DNA of 64,000 nucleotides, from assembly GCA_007922305.1 (NCBI GenBank), contig ML677385.1:10984470-11048469 (forward strand), written 5' to 3'. The stretch is from Dermatemys mawii. Its lineage: Eukaryota > Chordata > Testudines > Dermatemydidae. The notes beneath the pieces were generated by a model, which did no database searches, was not told where the DNA came from, and worked only from the letters and a program-made list of their open reading frames with translations. Positions 23,100 to 33,849 of the stretch are shown piece after piece. The stretch's first letter is position 1, and every line of letters begins with the position of its first letter. The translations under genes and the position numbers were made by a program.

Positions 23100-25075
23100 A
23101 GATGGTGGGGGGCGGGAGCAGTAGAGGATCATTGATATATCTTATTTTTAGTAAAACATTTGACACAGTCCCACATGACTAGGGGAGTTCAGTCTAGATT
23201 AAATTACTATTAGGTTGGATGCACAGCTAGTTCAAAGACCATATTCAAAGTTATCAAGGGTTCACTCTCAAACTGGGAGGGTGTATGTAGTCAGGGTATC
23301 ATAGGGGTCAAGCCTGGGTCTCATACTAGTCAATATTTTCCTTAATGACTTGGATAATGCAGAGGAAAGTATGCTTATAAAATTTGCTGATGACACCAAG
23401 ATAGGAGGAATTGCAAGCACTTTGGAGGATAAAATTAGAATTCAAAACTACTTTGACAAATTAGAGAATTGGTATGAAACCAACTAGATGAAATTCAGTA
23501 AAGTACAATGCACTTCATTTAGGAAGGAAAAGTCAAATATACAACTACAAAATGGAGAATAACTTGCTAGGTGGTAGTAGTGCTGAAAAAGATCTGAGTG
23601 GATCACAAATTGAATGAGAGTCCACAATGTGATGCAGTTGCAAAAAAGGCTGATATTCTGAGGTGTAGTAACAGGATAGTCATATGCAAGACACAGGAGG
23701 TAATTGTCCTGCTCTACGCAGCACTGGTCAGGCCTCTGTTGGAGTACTGTGTGCAGTTCTGGGTGCCACACTTTGGGAAACATGTTGACAAATAGGAGAG
23801 AGTTTAGAGGAGAGCAACAAAAATGAAAACAGTTTTAGAAAACATGATGAGGGAAGATTTGAAAAAAGGGGGGAGGCATGTTTAGTCTTGAGAAAAGAAG
23901 ACTCAGGGGAACCTGATAAGTCTTCAAATATGACAAAGAGTCTTGTAGCACCTTATAGACTAACAGATATTTTGGAGCATGAGCTTTCATGGGCGCAGAC
24001 CCACTCTGTCAGATGAATGTTGTGGAAATTTCCAGAGGCAGGTATAAATGTGCAGGCAAGATAGCAAGGTAAATTCAGTCAGGGAGGGTGAGGCCCACTT
24101 CCAGCAGCTGATCTGGAGGTGTGAACACCCAGAGAGGAGAAACTGCTTTTGTAGTTGGCAAGCCACTCAGAGTCTTTGTTTAATCCTGAGCTGATGGTAT
24201 CAAATTTGCAGATGAACTGGAGCTCAGCAGTTTCTTTGAAGTCTGGTCCTGAAGTTTTTTTTTGCTGCAGAATGGCTGCCTTTAGATCTGCTATTGTGTG
24301 TCCAGGGAGGTTGAACTGTTCTCCTGCAGGTTTTTGCATATTGCCGTTCCTAATATCTGATTTGTGTTCATTTATCCTTTTACGTAGGGATTGTCCAGTT
24401 TGGCAGATGTACATAGAAGAGGGGCATTACTGGCAAATGATGGCATATATTATATTGTAGGCATGCAGGTGAATGAACCAGTGATGGTGTGGCTGATTTG
24501 GTTAGGTCCTATGATGGTGTCGCTGGCGTAGATATGTGAGCAGAGCTGGCATCGAGGTTTGTTGCATGGACTGGTTCCTGAGTTAAGAGTTACTATGGTG
24601 CGGTGTATAGTTCCTGGTGAGAATTTGCTTCAGGTTGGCGGGTTGTCTGTGGGCGAGGACTGGCCTGCCTCCCAAGGCCTGTAAAAGTGAGGGATCATTG
24701 TCCAGGATGGGTTGTAGATCACTGATGCTGCGTGAATGGCTCACCAACTACAAAAGCAGTTCCTCCTCTGTGGGTGTTCACACCTCCAGATCAGCTGCTG
24801 AGCCTCACCCTCCCTGACTGAATTTACCTTGCAATCTTGCCTGCATATTTATACCTGCCTCTGGAGATTTCCATAGCATTCATCTGATGAAGTGGGTCTT
24901 AGCCCATGAAAGCTTATGCTCCAAAATATCTGTTAGTCTATAAGGTGCTACAAGACTCTCTTGTCGCTTTTGCAGATCCAGACTAACATGGCTACCCCTC
25001 TGATACTAGTCTTCAAATATGTTAAGGGCTATTATAAAAAGGACTCCCATTCTGTGAGTCTAAAACAAACCTTGC
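23100..25075 (+). mobile_element. CR1 LINE, reverse transcriptase 3' part, interrupted by Penelope-like element
   Basis: Plus orientation: the RT reading passes FSKTFDTVPHD, then NDLDNAEESMLIKFADDTKI (the FADD box carries the catalytic Asp pair) and LLEYCVQFWVPHF. It is broken by several stops. The 3' region resumes after an insertion: AGTCTTCAAATATG is present at both 23919-23932 and 25008-25021, and CR1 sequence continues with TTAAGGGCTATTATAAAAAG. Dead copy. Confidence 0.88.
23933..25007 (-). mobile_element. Penelope-like element with GIY-YIG remnant and inverted arms
   Basis: Inserted in CR1 with a perfect 14-bp target duplication. Minus-strand frame 24414-24079 reads YICQTGQSLRKRINEHKSDI, a GIY-YIG endonuclease core of Penelope-like elements; the usual YIG is YIC here. 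Upstream (24580-24500, minus) another frame holds CNKPRCQLCSHIYASDTI, the Cys-rich linker found before the endonuclease. The two parts are in different frames with a stop between them. Left arm 23938-24170 is the inverted complement of about 24740-24975. Hence the peptide VHTSRSAA occurs on the minus strand near 24110 and on the plus strand near 24790. Non-functional. Confidence 0.88.
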
Positions 25076-25187
25076 ATGAACACACAATTCTCTTTTCAGA
25101 ACTTCATAGCTATTTTTACTAGAACGAGACATCACACACTTGAGATACAGAATAGTCACAGTAAAAAATGAGCAAAATCTTTTTTAC

Positions 25188-25342
25188 CTCCTTTTTGAAC
25201 CTTTCATTTTCTGCAGAAAGTAGGTCCCATTCCTCCAGCTGCTGCTGGTTTTCAATCTGCACTTTCTTCATGAGCTGATTAATTTCCTCTGCTCTCTCAA
25301 CCAGGGATTGCAGCAGATGCACGGCTATATCCTGAGATTCTT
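25188..25342 (-). CDS. Coiled-coil exon (first coil)
   Basis: Seen: acceptor CAACAAAGACAG at 25343-25344 (weak pyrimidine tract) and donor GTAAAA after 25188. The 155-bp exon starts in phase 1 and ends in phase 0. The peptide EESQDIAVHLLQSLVERAEE is followed by INQLMKKVQIENQQQLEEWD and ends FKKE, with heptad-spaced Leu/Ile/Val and many Glu/Gln/Lys: a coiled coil. The frame remains open upstream for about 12 codons (to 25376), so the acceptor could be placed differently. The chosen site gives a phase that fits the proposed exon at 25639-25582. It lies only 115 bases right of the CR1/Penelope nest. Confidence 0.82.
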
Positions 25343-25581
25343 CTGTCTTTGTTGCGTAGTATTTGAAGTATAACAAAGAGTATTCTAGTTATTAACAGTC
25401 TGCTCTTGGCAGCAAAGTGAGAGCTCTAAAGCAGTTGAGACCACAGATACAATGAACAAGTTCATACATTAAATTATATATTAAAAATATACCACGTATC
25501 TGAAATAGAAGAACCATTTACCATAAGCTCCAGTTAAATATGCTATTTTAAATGTCAGGCAAACAATTCTTAGCTTGTTAC

Positions 25582-25639
25582 CTCTATAATATACTGTATA
25601 CACCCTAATTAGTGGTTGGTTGTGTATTTTAATGGACAC
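25582..25639 (-). CDS. Proposed 58-bp exon linking the N-terminal exon to the coil
   Basis: The large exon (ending at 30124) stops in phase 0 and exon 25342 starts in phase 1, so an exon of length 3n+1 is needed. This one fits: acceptor ATACTTCTTGTTTAG at 25640-25641 is strong, donor GTAACA after 25582 is acceptable, and the frame VSIKIHNQPLIRVYTVYYR is open. The peptide has no recognised motif, so the call rests on splice sites and phase only. A rival 31-bp candidate near 29158-29188 also fits the phase but has a poor pyrimidine tract. Confidence 0.5.
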
Positions 25640-26872
25640 CTAAACAAGAAGTATAGTTTCAGAATTTTTATATTCCTACGATATGACTTACATTTTCTTT
25701 TTAAGTCACCTACATCTGTATAGGGTAAACTTTTAAAGTTGAATAAATGGTTACACAAGCAGAGAACCATTAAAATTAGATCTCATCAAAGACTAAACAT
25801 AAATACAACAATCAATAGATAGAAGTGGGATCTTGGAGCAACACAGTGCATTCAAGATGAGTAAAGAAACTGGTCAAGTGAAATTTGTGCAGTCATTTAA
25901 GTTTTGTTGAGCCAAAAATGCCTCTGAAGGTAATGACTTTTAAGCATATCAAATTATAAATGTATTTTTCTGGCAGATAATCAGTATTCAGGGTATTTAA
26001 ATGCTGTTTGCTGCAAAAACATCTTCTAGGTATCAGCATATAATCACACAAACATCATACCATGTCAGACTCTAAATAGAAACTGGAATGATTTATCTGG
26101 TTTTTACACACACAAGGCTTATTTTAGACAAGCTGCCATCAAGACGGTCCCTTTCTTTTATTGTTTTGTGCACAATGGCTGTATTTCAGGTTTTTTGTTT
26201 TAAATCCCTGTCCATACTTAACAGCTGTTTCTTTCATTTTACCTTCATTGTCCTAGTTAGTCACTCTGTGCTCATGCATCCCCAATTCAGCATCCCCAAA
26301 GCTCCTTGTGCAATGGCATTACCTTCCATTTACATCCATGTCCCCCTTTGTGTTAGGCTTTAAACAACACAAAGCACAAGAGATGAGGCTTCAGCCAGCA
26401 AGACTGCTAGAGCAGCTGCAGTTGTGGCCTGCCATTCAAAATGTCAGTCAATACCAGGGGGATCACAGGGTCTAAACACTCGCTTTGTAGCAAAATCTGA
26501 TCAGCTCAGTACATCACTTCAATGTACAGAGAAGGGGCAGGACCCATTAAACTGAGAAAGCCACTTTTAATTTTGGCCAGCTCCAACATTTATAATTGCA
26601 ACTTGTGTGCTATCCAGGTATTTAAAAGGGCACTCTGTAGGGTGATTGTCAGCCTACAACAAAGGAGAATTTCTGCCCATGCTGTTTGCGATGATAGCAA
26701 ATTCAGCCTATTGTGAAAGGTTCAGAATTATACTATCATCTGCAACAGCAACATTTGGTGCCTGGCAGATTTACTCTATTAATAAATATACAATATGTCC
26801 CTTGATCGTGTGTGCTCTTCACTGGTTTTCTTTTGAGTTATTAGTACACAGGCAGTTAGAATACCTGCCACT
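25640..26872. other. Intron, nothing recognised
   Basis: AT-rich; no repeat ends, SINE landmarks or exon recognised. Confidence 0.4.
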
Positions 26873-26880
26873 ACTCTCAG

Positions 26881-28447
26881 TTAGGGCTGTTGATTAATCA
26901 CAGTTAACTCAAGCGATTAACTTAAAAAAATTAATTGCAATTAAAAAAAATCTGTTGAGATTAATCACATTGTTAAACACTAGAATACCAGTTGAAATTT
27001 ATTTAAATTTTTTGGATGTTTTCTACATTTTCAAATATATTGATTTCAATTACAACACAGAATTACAAATATTTGTTCTGTAAAAATGATAAACGAAAGA
27101 ATATTTTAAAATTCTCATACAAGTACTGTAATGCAGTTTCTTTATTGTGAAAGTGCAAATTATAAATGTAGATTTTTTGTTACATAATTGCACTCAAAAA
27201 CAAAACAATGCAAAACTTTAGAGCTTACAGGTCCACTCAGTCCTACTTCTGGTTCAGCCACTCACTAAGACAAACAAGTTTGTTTATATTTATGGGAGAT
27301 AATGCTGCCCTCTTCTTTCTTACAATGTCACCACAAAGTGAGAACAAGTGTTCGCATGGGATTTTTGTAGACAGCATTGCTAGGTATTTACATGCCAGAT
27401 ATGCTAAACATTCGTATGAACTTTCATGCCTCGGTCGCCATTCCAGAGGACATTCTTCCATACTGATGACGCTTGTTTTAAAAAAAAGTGTTAATTAAAT
27501 TTCTGACTGAACTTCTTGGGGGACAGCTGTATGTCTCCTCAGTTTTACCCTAATTCTGCTATATATTTCATGTTAAAGCAGTCTTTGATGATGACTCAGA
27601 ACGTTGCTCATTTTAAAAACACTTTTGCTGCACATTTGACAAAATGCAAAGAAGGTACCAATGTGAGATTTCTAAAGATAGCTATAGCACTTGACCCAAG
27701 GTTTAAGAATCTGAAGTGCCTTCCAAAATCGGAGAGGCATGAGGTGTGGAGCATGCTTTTGCAGAAGTCTTAAAAGTGCAACACTCCAATGCAGAAACTA
27801 TAGAACCCGAACCACTGAAAAAGAAAATGAACCTTCTGCTGGTGGCATCTGACTCAGATGATGAAAATGAACATGCGTCAGTCCACACTGCTCTGGATTG
27901 TTATCGAGCAGAACCCATCATCTATATGGATGCATGTCCTCTTGACTGGTGGTTGAAGCACAAGGGCATGTAAATATCTTACAGCGCTGGCTACCATAGT
28001 GCCATGAGAACCCCTGTTCTCACTTTGTCATGACATTGTGAACAAACAGCAGGCAGTATTATCTCCTGCAAATGTAAACAAACTTGTTTGAGCGATTGGC
28101 TAAACAAGTAATAGGACTGAGTGAACTTGTAGCGTCTAAAGTTTTACATTGTTTTATTTTTGAATGAAGTTACTTTTTTGTATATAATTCTACATTTGTA
28201 AATTCAACTTTCATGATGAAGAGATTGCACTACAATACTAGTATTAAATGAATTGAAAAATATTATTTCTTTTGTTTTATATAGTGCAAATATTTATTAT
28301 AAAAATAAATGTAGTGAGCACTGTACATATTGTATTCCGTGTTGTGAATGAAATCAATATATTTGAAAATGTAGAAAACATCCAAAATATTTAAATGTAT
28401 TCTATTAGTGCAATAAATCACAATTTTTTAAACCTCCTGACAGCCTT
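26881..28447 (+). mobile_element. hAT transposon with about 500-bp inverted repeats
   Basis: Flanked by 8-bp target duplications ACTCTCAG (26873-26880) and ACTCTCAA (28448-28455), 7 of 8 matching. Left about 26881-27395 and right about 27958-28447 are inverted copies. For example, TTGGATGTTTTCTACATTTT and GTTTGTTTA...GGAGATAAT occur in the left arm and as reverse complements in the right arm. The centre encodes hAT transposase fragments on the plus strand: ALDPRFKNLKCLPKSERHEV (near 27690), and YRAEP...DACPLDWWLKHKGM (near 27905-27970), the start of the hAT C-terminal dimerisation domain. Frameshifts and stops make it defective. Confidence 0.93.
27516..27973 (+). pseudogene. hAT transposase C-terminal remnant
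   Basis: Two overlapping open pieces (27516-27773 and 27746-27973) in different frames. The first holds FLKIAIALDPRFKNLKCLP, the second an acidic stretch SDSDDENEHAS and CPLDWWLKHKGM. Most of the RNase H-like catalytic core is absent, so it cannot be active. The gene is bracketed by the long inverted repeats. Confidence 0.85.
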
Positions 28448-28493
28448 ACTCTCAATAAATCTTTATTAGTAACTTGAAATTTAGGGGCCTGAT

Positions 28494-28613
28494 TCTCATT
28501 TATACTGAGGCTTGAATTAGCCTTGCATGTAAATAAAGCACATCTGAAGACTCCTTTCCACTTCCAGACTAATGTAAAGGAATCTAAGTGTAAATGAGAA
28601 AATCAGGCCCTGC
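28494..28613. repeat. Palindromic-ended MITE (GGGCCTGATTCTC family)
   Basis: GGGGCCTGATTCTCATTTAT at left pairs with GTAAATGAGAAAATCAGGCC at right as an inverted repeat around about 80 bases. No clean target duplication. Confidence 0.75.
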
Positions 28614-30123
28614 ATTTCTTTTCCAATGTTGCCTCTTTTTGTTAGTAAACTGTCTTTCTTCTGCCAGACTGAAGGTGAAGGTAACTCTTTATGTTCCTTT
28701 GTTCATGTACTAATAACTATAATGAAGCTGGTTGTCAATGGTATTGTACCCCTTGACAACAGTATTGTTTTAAAATCTACCAGGTACCACCTGCTAATGT
28801 GAGCATTGCTAAAAATAGTTGAGTAAAAAATAGATTGACATTGCTTTGTTTTGGTACCATCACCAACAGTTTAATTTTCTCCCTGAGCCCACCTTTGCAC
28901 AGGCAGTGGATGATGAGGCAGGCAGTAGGACTTGGCAGATTGGAAGCCCTGATTCCTCCTTTGATCTCCGAATAACAAGACATGTTGCAGTGCTCCTTAA
29001 CCCCAAGTGCAGCCCTGAACTGCTTCTGTAACGCAGCTTCTCCTTCCTCAACACAAACACGCAATAAACCCGCTCCACAAAGACAAGAGTATCTGCAATT
29101 TTTACCCTGGGCAGCAGTGATTAACTGCAAAGAAGATTCCACAGCCTTACCTGACCCCAGCAAAACGGATGAGCAGCTACTCTAAAGCTACTTCCCCCTC
29201 CCTTGTTCCCTCTCATTCTAAGTATTGTGCCCACATCTATTCTTGTGCTTCCCCTATCCTTGGCTTTCCCTGCACACTCCCTACCTCCATCCTTCTTCGC
29301 TGTGGGAGACAGCAGGGTTCTCTGTAAAGGCTCATTCTCTCATTCAAGCCCTCCTGCTGTGTGCTTTAGAAATGGAGATGAACAGAAGCTGTTTTCCCCT
29401 CTTCCCTTTTGTTTTTAATGAGTGGATTTTCTTGACTTCAGAGGATACATGTATGGATTTTTTAAAAAACAGAAATAAGAAAAGAAAAAAACCCGAGTAA
29501 GCTAGTTAGGCAGAGGCAGCGGGGGAGGTGACAGGAAGATTTATATATGGGTCCATTACTTTAAAATGTTTATATGAATTTAGGGCTGAGAAGTGGCGGT
29601 GCTGGAGTCTCAGGTTCATTGTCTATTCCCATGAGAAGGAACAGCACAGTATGCAACTGTCCCCATGAATTTGCTCCAAGCTGTTAGGGTGAAAGGTGAT
29701 CTCACCCAATCACTAGGTACAAGAGGTTATTTCAATTCTTGGTCTTTTAGCTGTGACAGCCAACCAATGTCAGTAGCTGTTGGCTTCTTGAGCTCCCCTG
29801 TGCGCCAGGAGCAGAGACCACAGAGGCCACTGAGTAGCCAAATGATCAAACATTCAATCATTGGGTGGGGTTTTCAAGTGTCATCAAATGGGCCCAACTC
29901 CCACTGAAACTCACTAGGCGCTCTTCACCTAACTCCTTGAGATGATTTTGGAAATTCCATCCACTAGCAACGTGATCTGAATTTTAACAGCCACCTAGGA
30001 TGGAAGCATTATATTCCACTTCCAGTCCCCTAAACTATGAGAGCCCTACTTTGTTTTCTGTGTTCCTGTATTCAATAGAAAATACACTGCTTCTAAGCAC
30101 TCTCACATACATATGCTTTTTAC
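28614..30123. other. Intron, no gene called
   Basis: Contains a possible minus-strand donor TCAG|GTAAGG at about 29157 and several open frames without domain signal. No repeat recognised. Confidence 0.4.
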
Positions 30124-30969
30124 CTGATGAGTGTTAGAAACCCTGTTTGCAGATGCTGTTGTGCCACTGCCACATGTGCTCTTTGACAATGCTGCAATCA
30201 TCTTAATCTCAGGGATTAAGCCAGGACTTTCCTGATTCATTAAGGCAAAAGATCCATTAGAGAAGCACTGTGACGCTGTTGTTTCTGTCTCTGACAACAT
30301 CAGCATTTTGTGTGAATCAAGCAAATGCTGTGGTTTAGCCAAGATACGTGCTTGCCCGTCTGGCATCCCATCTTCTGGAAGCTCCTCTGACCTTGGGCAG
30401 GGTGCAAGGAAACAAGATGCTGTATCTGGAGAACGTTCTAAGTAGGCAGCTTCACCATGACTTGCTGGTCTAGTGTGTATTGGAGGGTAAATGTCTCTGG
30501 AAGCCACGCTGTGAGTAGCACCTGTACTATTATTATTATTACTAATCAGCCTAACAGATATTTTGAAAGCAACTTCATCACCTATTATATCATCCACAAT
30601 GTCTAGAGTAGTATCTGGTGTTGGTTTATATCTTCCATATGTGCCTTCTTGAGCTATGCTTGAGGAATGTGCTAAACCACCTTCTGATTCACTAAATCTC
30701 AACATCTTCCTTTCAAGTGGGTCGAAAGGCTCAGAAGAAGCAAGAGACAATACACTGTCAGCTGACCCTCCTATATATTTGGAATATTTTAAGGATGTGT
30801 TCTCTTCTTCCTTACTTAGGAAAGTTTGCAAACTCCAGCTAGTTACCTGCCCCAGTGGCTCCCTCAGTCTTGGCTCCCTGGATCCAGCAGCCATGCCAAA
30901 TTGCTCTTTTTCTTTCAGAGCAGTATCCTCTTCCTGGGCATCTCTGTTCCAGTCTGAAGAAGCCATCAT
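30124..30969 (-). CDS. Large N-terminal coding exon with likely start codon
   Basis: Seen: a long open frame ending at donor CAG|GTAAAA after 30124, in phase 0. It remains open upstream to about 31060, where TAA closes it. The first in-frame AUG pair is at 30969/30966 in a fair context (ACAAAATGATGG), 14 bases after a possible acceptor AGCTTCAG; an acceptor TACTAATAG near 31041 is the alternative. The 282 residues begin MMASSDWNRDAQEEDTALKE. They include a patch SKYIGGSADSVLSLASSEPF, a short ordered-looking segment (LDIVDDIIGDEVAFKISVRL) followed by an Asn run, and then a Ser/Pro/Glu-rich tail. No known domain. It is the N-terminal part of the coiled-coil/CAP-Gly protein and is probably mostly disordered. 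Confidence 0.78.
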
Positions 30970-31069
30970 TTTGTCATCCTGAAGCTGAGCTCCTTCAGCA
31001 TTCCTTGAGGTCACATCCGATGCGGGGTTGGGCTTTATGCTATTAGTACTTGTTTAATTTCATGAGGAT

Positions 31070-31697
31070 TATTATGAACTTGTGGTATCAAAGTGACCAA
31101 TCATCAAAAGCTTTCTGCTCAGAATCCTGACAAAAACAAATATAATGGTGTTAAAGTGTTGGAATGTGCTATGGTGCATCTCAACCATGTCATATTTTCA
31201 ATATACAAGTTTAATACAATAATGGGGGGAAAGGCAATGGATGTAGCAGCTAGAGAAAGGGACAGGAAGTCAGAATTCTTAGAGTTGGTTCCTGCTCTTC
31301 CACTGACCTCTTATTTGATCGTCAGGTGGCCTCATAGACTTCTGTGCTCCAGTTCACTTGTGTTACATGGATGTAGTCTGTAGACATGGGAAATCCCCCA
31401 CCATTGTATGAGAGGAGACAGCTCACTTGCCATTGATGAATTTAGTCCTTGACTTGTCTGAGGTGAAAATCAAGATTTATTAATCTAAAGTGAAGCATAA
31501 ATTGGTGTTTACTTTGAGGGATGACAAATCTTGAGATTCATCTACACAAATAAATGCACATTATGTGCCTTTGAAATATTTCCCTTTCGATTTATCATTT
31601 TAAAGAAGGGGAACTGAGGCATGGAAAGATTAAGTGGCTTGACAAGGATGTATATGTCAGGCTTGAGAACCGAATCTAGGAGGTTCATCATAAATAT
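31070..31697. other. Intron with two MIR relics
   Basis: About 31235-31375 shows a plus MIR-like order (GGACAGGAAGTCAGAATTCT ... CCTGCTCTTCCACTGACC). About 31602-31685 is MIR-like in minus orientation (GGGGAACTGAGGCATGGAAA ... AGTGGCTTGACAAGG). No exon. Confidence 0.45.
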
Positions 31698-31700
31698 TAA

Positions 31701-31827
31701 GGACTAGATTCTGATAGCAGTTCTCACCCTGAGAATTGCTTACTCCATGATTATATTTCCATTGATTTCAATGAAAATACTCAGAAAGGTATTATTCATC
31801 AGTAGCAAGGGTTTCAGAATCTGGCCC
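31701..31827. mobile_element. Harbinger-type MITE with TAA target duplication
   Basis: GGACTAGATTCTGATA at left and TTCAGAATCTGGCCC at right are inverted repeats. TAA flanks both ends (31698-31700, 31828-31830). The interior has a palindromic CCATTGATTTCAATG core. 3-bp TWA duplications are typical of PIF/Harbinger elements. Confidence 0.75.
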
Positions 31828-32284
31828 TAAATAACTACAGCATAACAGACACACTCTTGGTGATAGGACTCCCTGATACACAACTCTCCAGAAGGAAATA
31901 ATCACAGACTTCATTAACATAGCCAGAATGACTTCTGGAAACTTGCTACTGAGGATGAACAAGCTAAAAACGTCTGAGTTAAGGAGATCTGAGATATTGA
32001 TAAAATAGTGCCGCCTAATGGCTTTATAAAGAAAACAATCATCAAAATACTTCAATAAAATAGTTTGTATACAAATACTTGAACTTTTAAAGTTCAGTTT
32101 TAATAAGTTCTGTATTAAAAAACAAGCAAAACACCATTCCACTCCTGAGCTATTGTGGGCTATACCACAGTCTTGCAATCCAAAAATGAGGAGGCTCCAG
32201 AAAAACCGTGTGATAGGCAAGCATGGTGCTGCCCGCAAAGCAAGGATAGCATAGCCACTACATAAGCTCATTAAGTGCTGATGT

Positions 32285-32432
32285 TTGGGCCCCAGTTCAA
32301 GAAGATATTTAGCGTGTGGTGTGCAAGTAAGTGTATGTGTGTGTGTTTGTTCCCTTCTACTTCCATGGGACTAATTGGATGTTTAAAGTTAACCTCTTGC
32401 TCACATGCCTTCCTGATTCAGGACTTTGGGAA
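32285..32432. repeat. Palindromic-ended MITE
   Basis: GGGCCCCAGTTCAAGAAG at left and TTCCTGATTCAGGACTTTGG at right form degraded inverted ends, with CCATGGGACT in the middle; same general MITE class as 31701-31827. Confidence 0.5.
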
Positions 32433-32460
32433 CCTATCACCTAGCAACAACAGAATTTAA

Positions 32461-33237
32461 ATTAACCCTTTGTGATTCACATAGAGTACAACTGTTTTAT
32501 TATATGTCTCAAAGAAAAATATTTTCTATTACTTTTTTATCTTTGGATTCAAGCCTGGAAGGTGCTAAGGCCCTTCAGCTTCAATGATTTCTCTGGCTGT
32601 TGAGGTGCCACCGCACTTAGTAAGATTGGGCCCTTGATAGTAAGAGAATCCCTTGAAGGAAGCAAACCTGTGCAGCCACTGCACTCTTAAACAGAGATGT
32701 TCAATTGCTGTTCAGCTTGTTCTTTACTTCCCATCTTCTCCATAATCTGGTGATATCGGAACACACATTAGCTGTCATATTAAATGTAACTATTTCAATT
32801 TGATAAGTTAGTGCAAATTAAGATACCATATGATTATTACAACATTTATTGAAAATTAACTGCTACTCATCTGAGTCTACAGCAATTACTTCTTCATAAA
32901 CGTTAGGAGCATATTTTATGTGCACATAATAACTGTTCATCCTGGCTTGAATGTGCATTTGGGAATCCTACTGTAAATTAAAGCAATTAATGAGAGTTAG
33001 ATAATGGAGAATGAAGATGTATTAGAATGGAACACACAGGGGTTTTGGGTTTTTCTGCAAAAAACCTAAATTTTAGTATGGCAATAATCTGTGGGATAAA
33101 GTAACTCCAGCATTAGTGCATCATTTCAGTGCCAGCACTTTCACATTATGCTAAAACATCTTCCCAATGGATACAGAAGTTCACTAAGCAGTGCAAAAGA
33201 ACAATCAACTTTCAGCTGCAGGTTTATGTGACTGATG
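32461..33237. other. Upstream/intron DNA, nothing recognised
   Basis: AT-rich, no gene or classifiable repeat. Confidence 0.4.
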
Positions 33238-33590
33238 TAGGGTGACCCTACGTCCCGTTTTGGCTAGGACAGTCTCTTTTTTAAGCCCTGTCCTGGCCAT
33301 GCCAACTTTTCAGGCAAAAGTGGATTTGTCCAGTCTGTTCTTACCAACAGATCAAGTCAAAGTGGAGTGCACAGGAGGGTGAGCGAGCGGCCACGCTAGC
33401 CTCAGATGGAGGAGCGGGGGAGATGTGAGAGGCAGGGCTCAAGCGAGAGGCGGACAGGGCTTGAGCTAGCAATGCCAGCTCCACCCTCGTGGACGGGGGG
33501 AGGCAGGCAGGCCTCAGGCAAGCGACTTGAGCCAGCTCATGCAAACCTCATGCGGTGTCCCATTTTCCCTTTGGGAAATATGGTTACCCT
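33238..33590. mobile_element. MITE with GGGTGACC ends, GC-rich interior
   Basis: Left TAGGGTGACCCTACGTCCCG and right GGGAAATATGGTTACCCT are inverted ends. The interior is CpG-containing and GC-rich, unlike its flanks. Related ends occur at 47223, 48158 and 53104. Confidence 0.65.
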
Positions 33591-33599
33591 GCTATGATT

Positions 33600-33720
33600 T
33601 TACAATCAGTGGTTAAACCTTTGAGCTAGGTCTCAGGAGATCCAGTTTTCATGCTCAGCTCTTGTACAGTCTCCCTGCATCCCCTTCTGTATTCAGATTA
33701 ACTCTTTGGTAAAGGGGCTG
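33600..33720 (+). repeat. MIR-like SINE remnant
   Basis: CAGTGGTTAAACCTTTGAGC, then CAGGAGATCCAGTTTTCATG and a TCTTTGGTAAAGGGG end follow MIR order. Confidence 0.5.
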
Positions 33721-33849
33721 TGTAAACAGTTCCTATCAATAACAGTAACCCCATCTTAATAGCAAAACTTTATGCCAATGAAAATTGGATATCATTTTAT
33801 TTAATAAGCATAACAACACTTTATATAGAACAAAATGGGATGCTGTCAA

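Noticed and set aside
29158..29188. 31-bp minus-strand candidate between 30124 and 25342
   Set aside because: Phase fits and the donor GTAAGG is good, but the acceptor has no pyrimidine tract; 25639-25582 is better.
30656..30982. Plus-strand 108-codon frame
   Set aside because: Antisense shadow of the large N-terminal coding exon.
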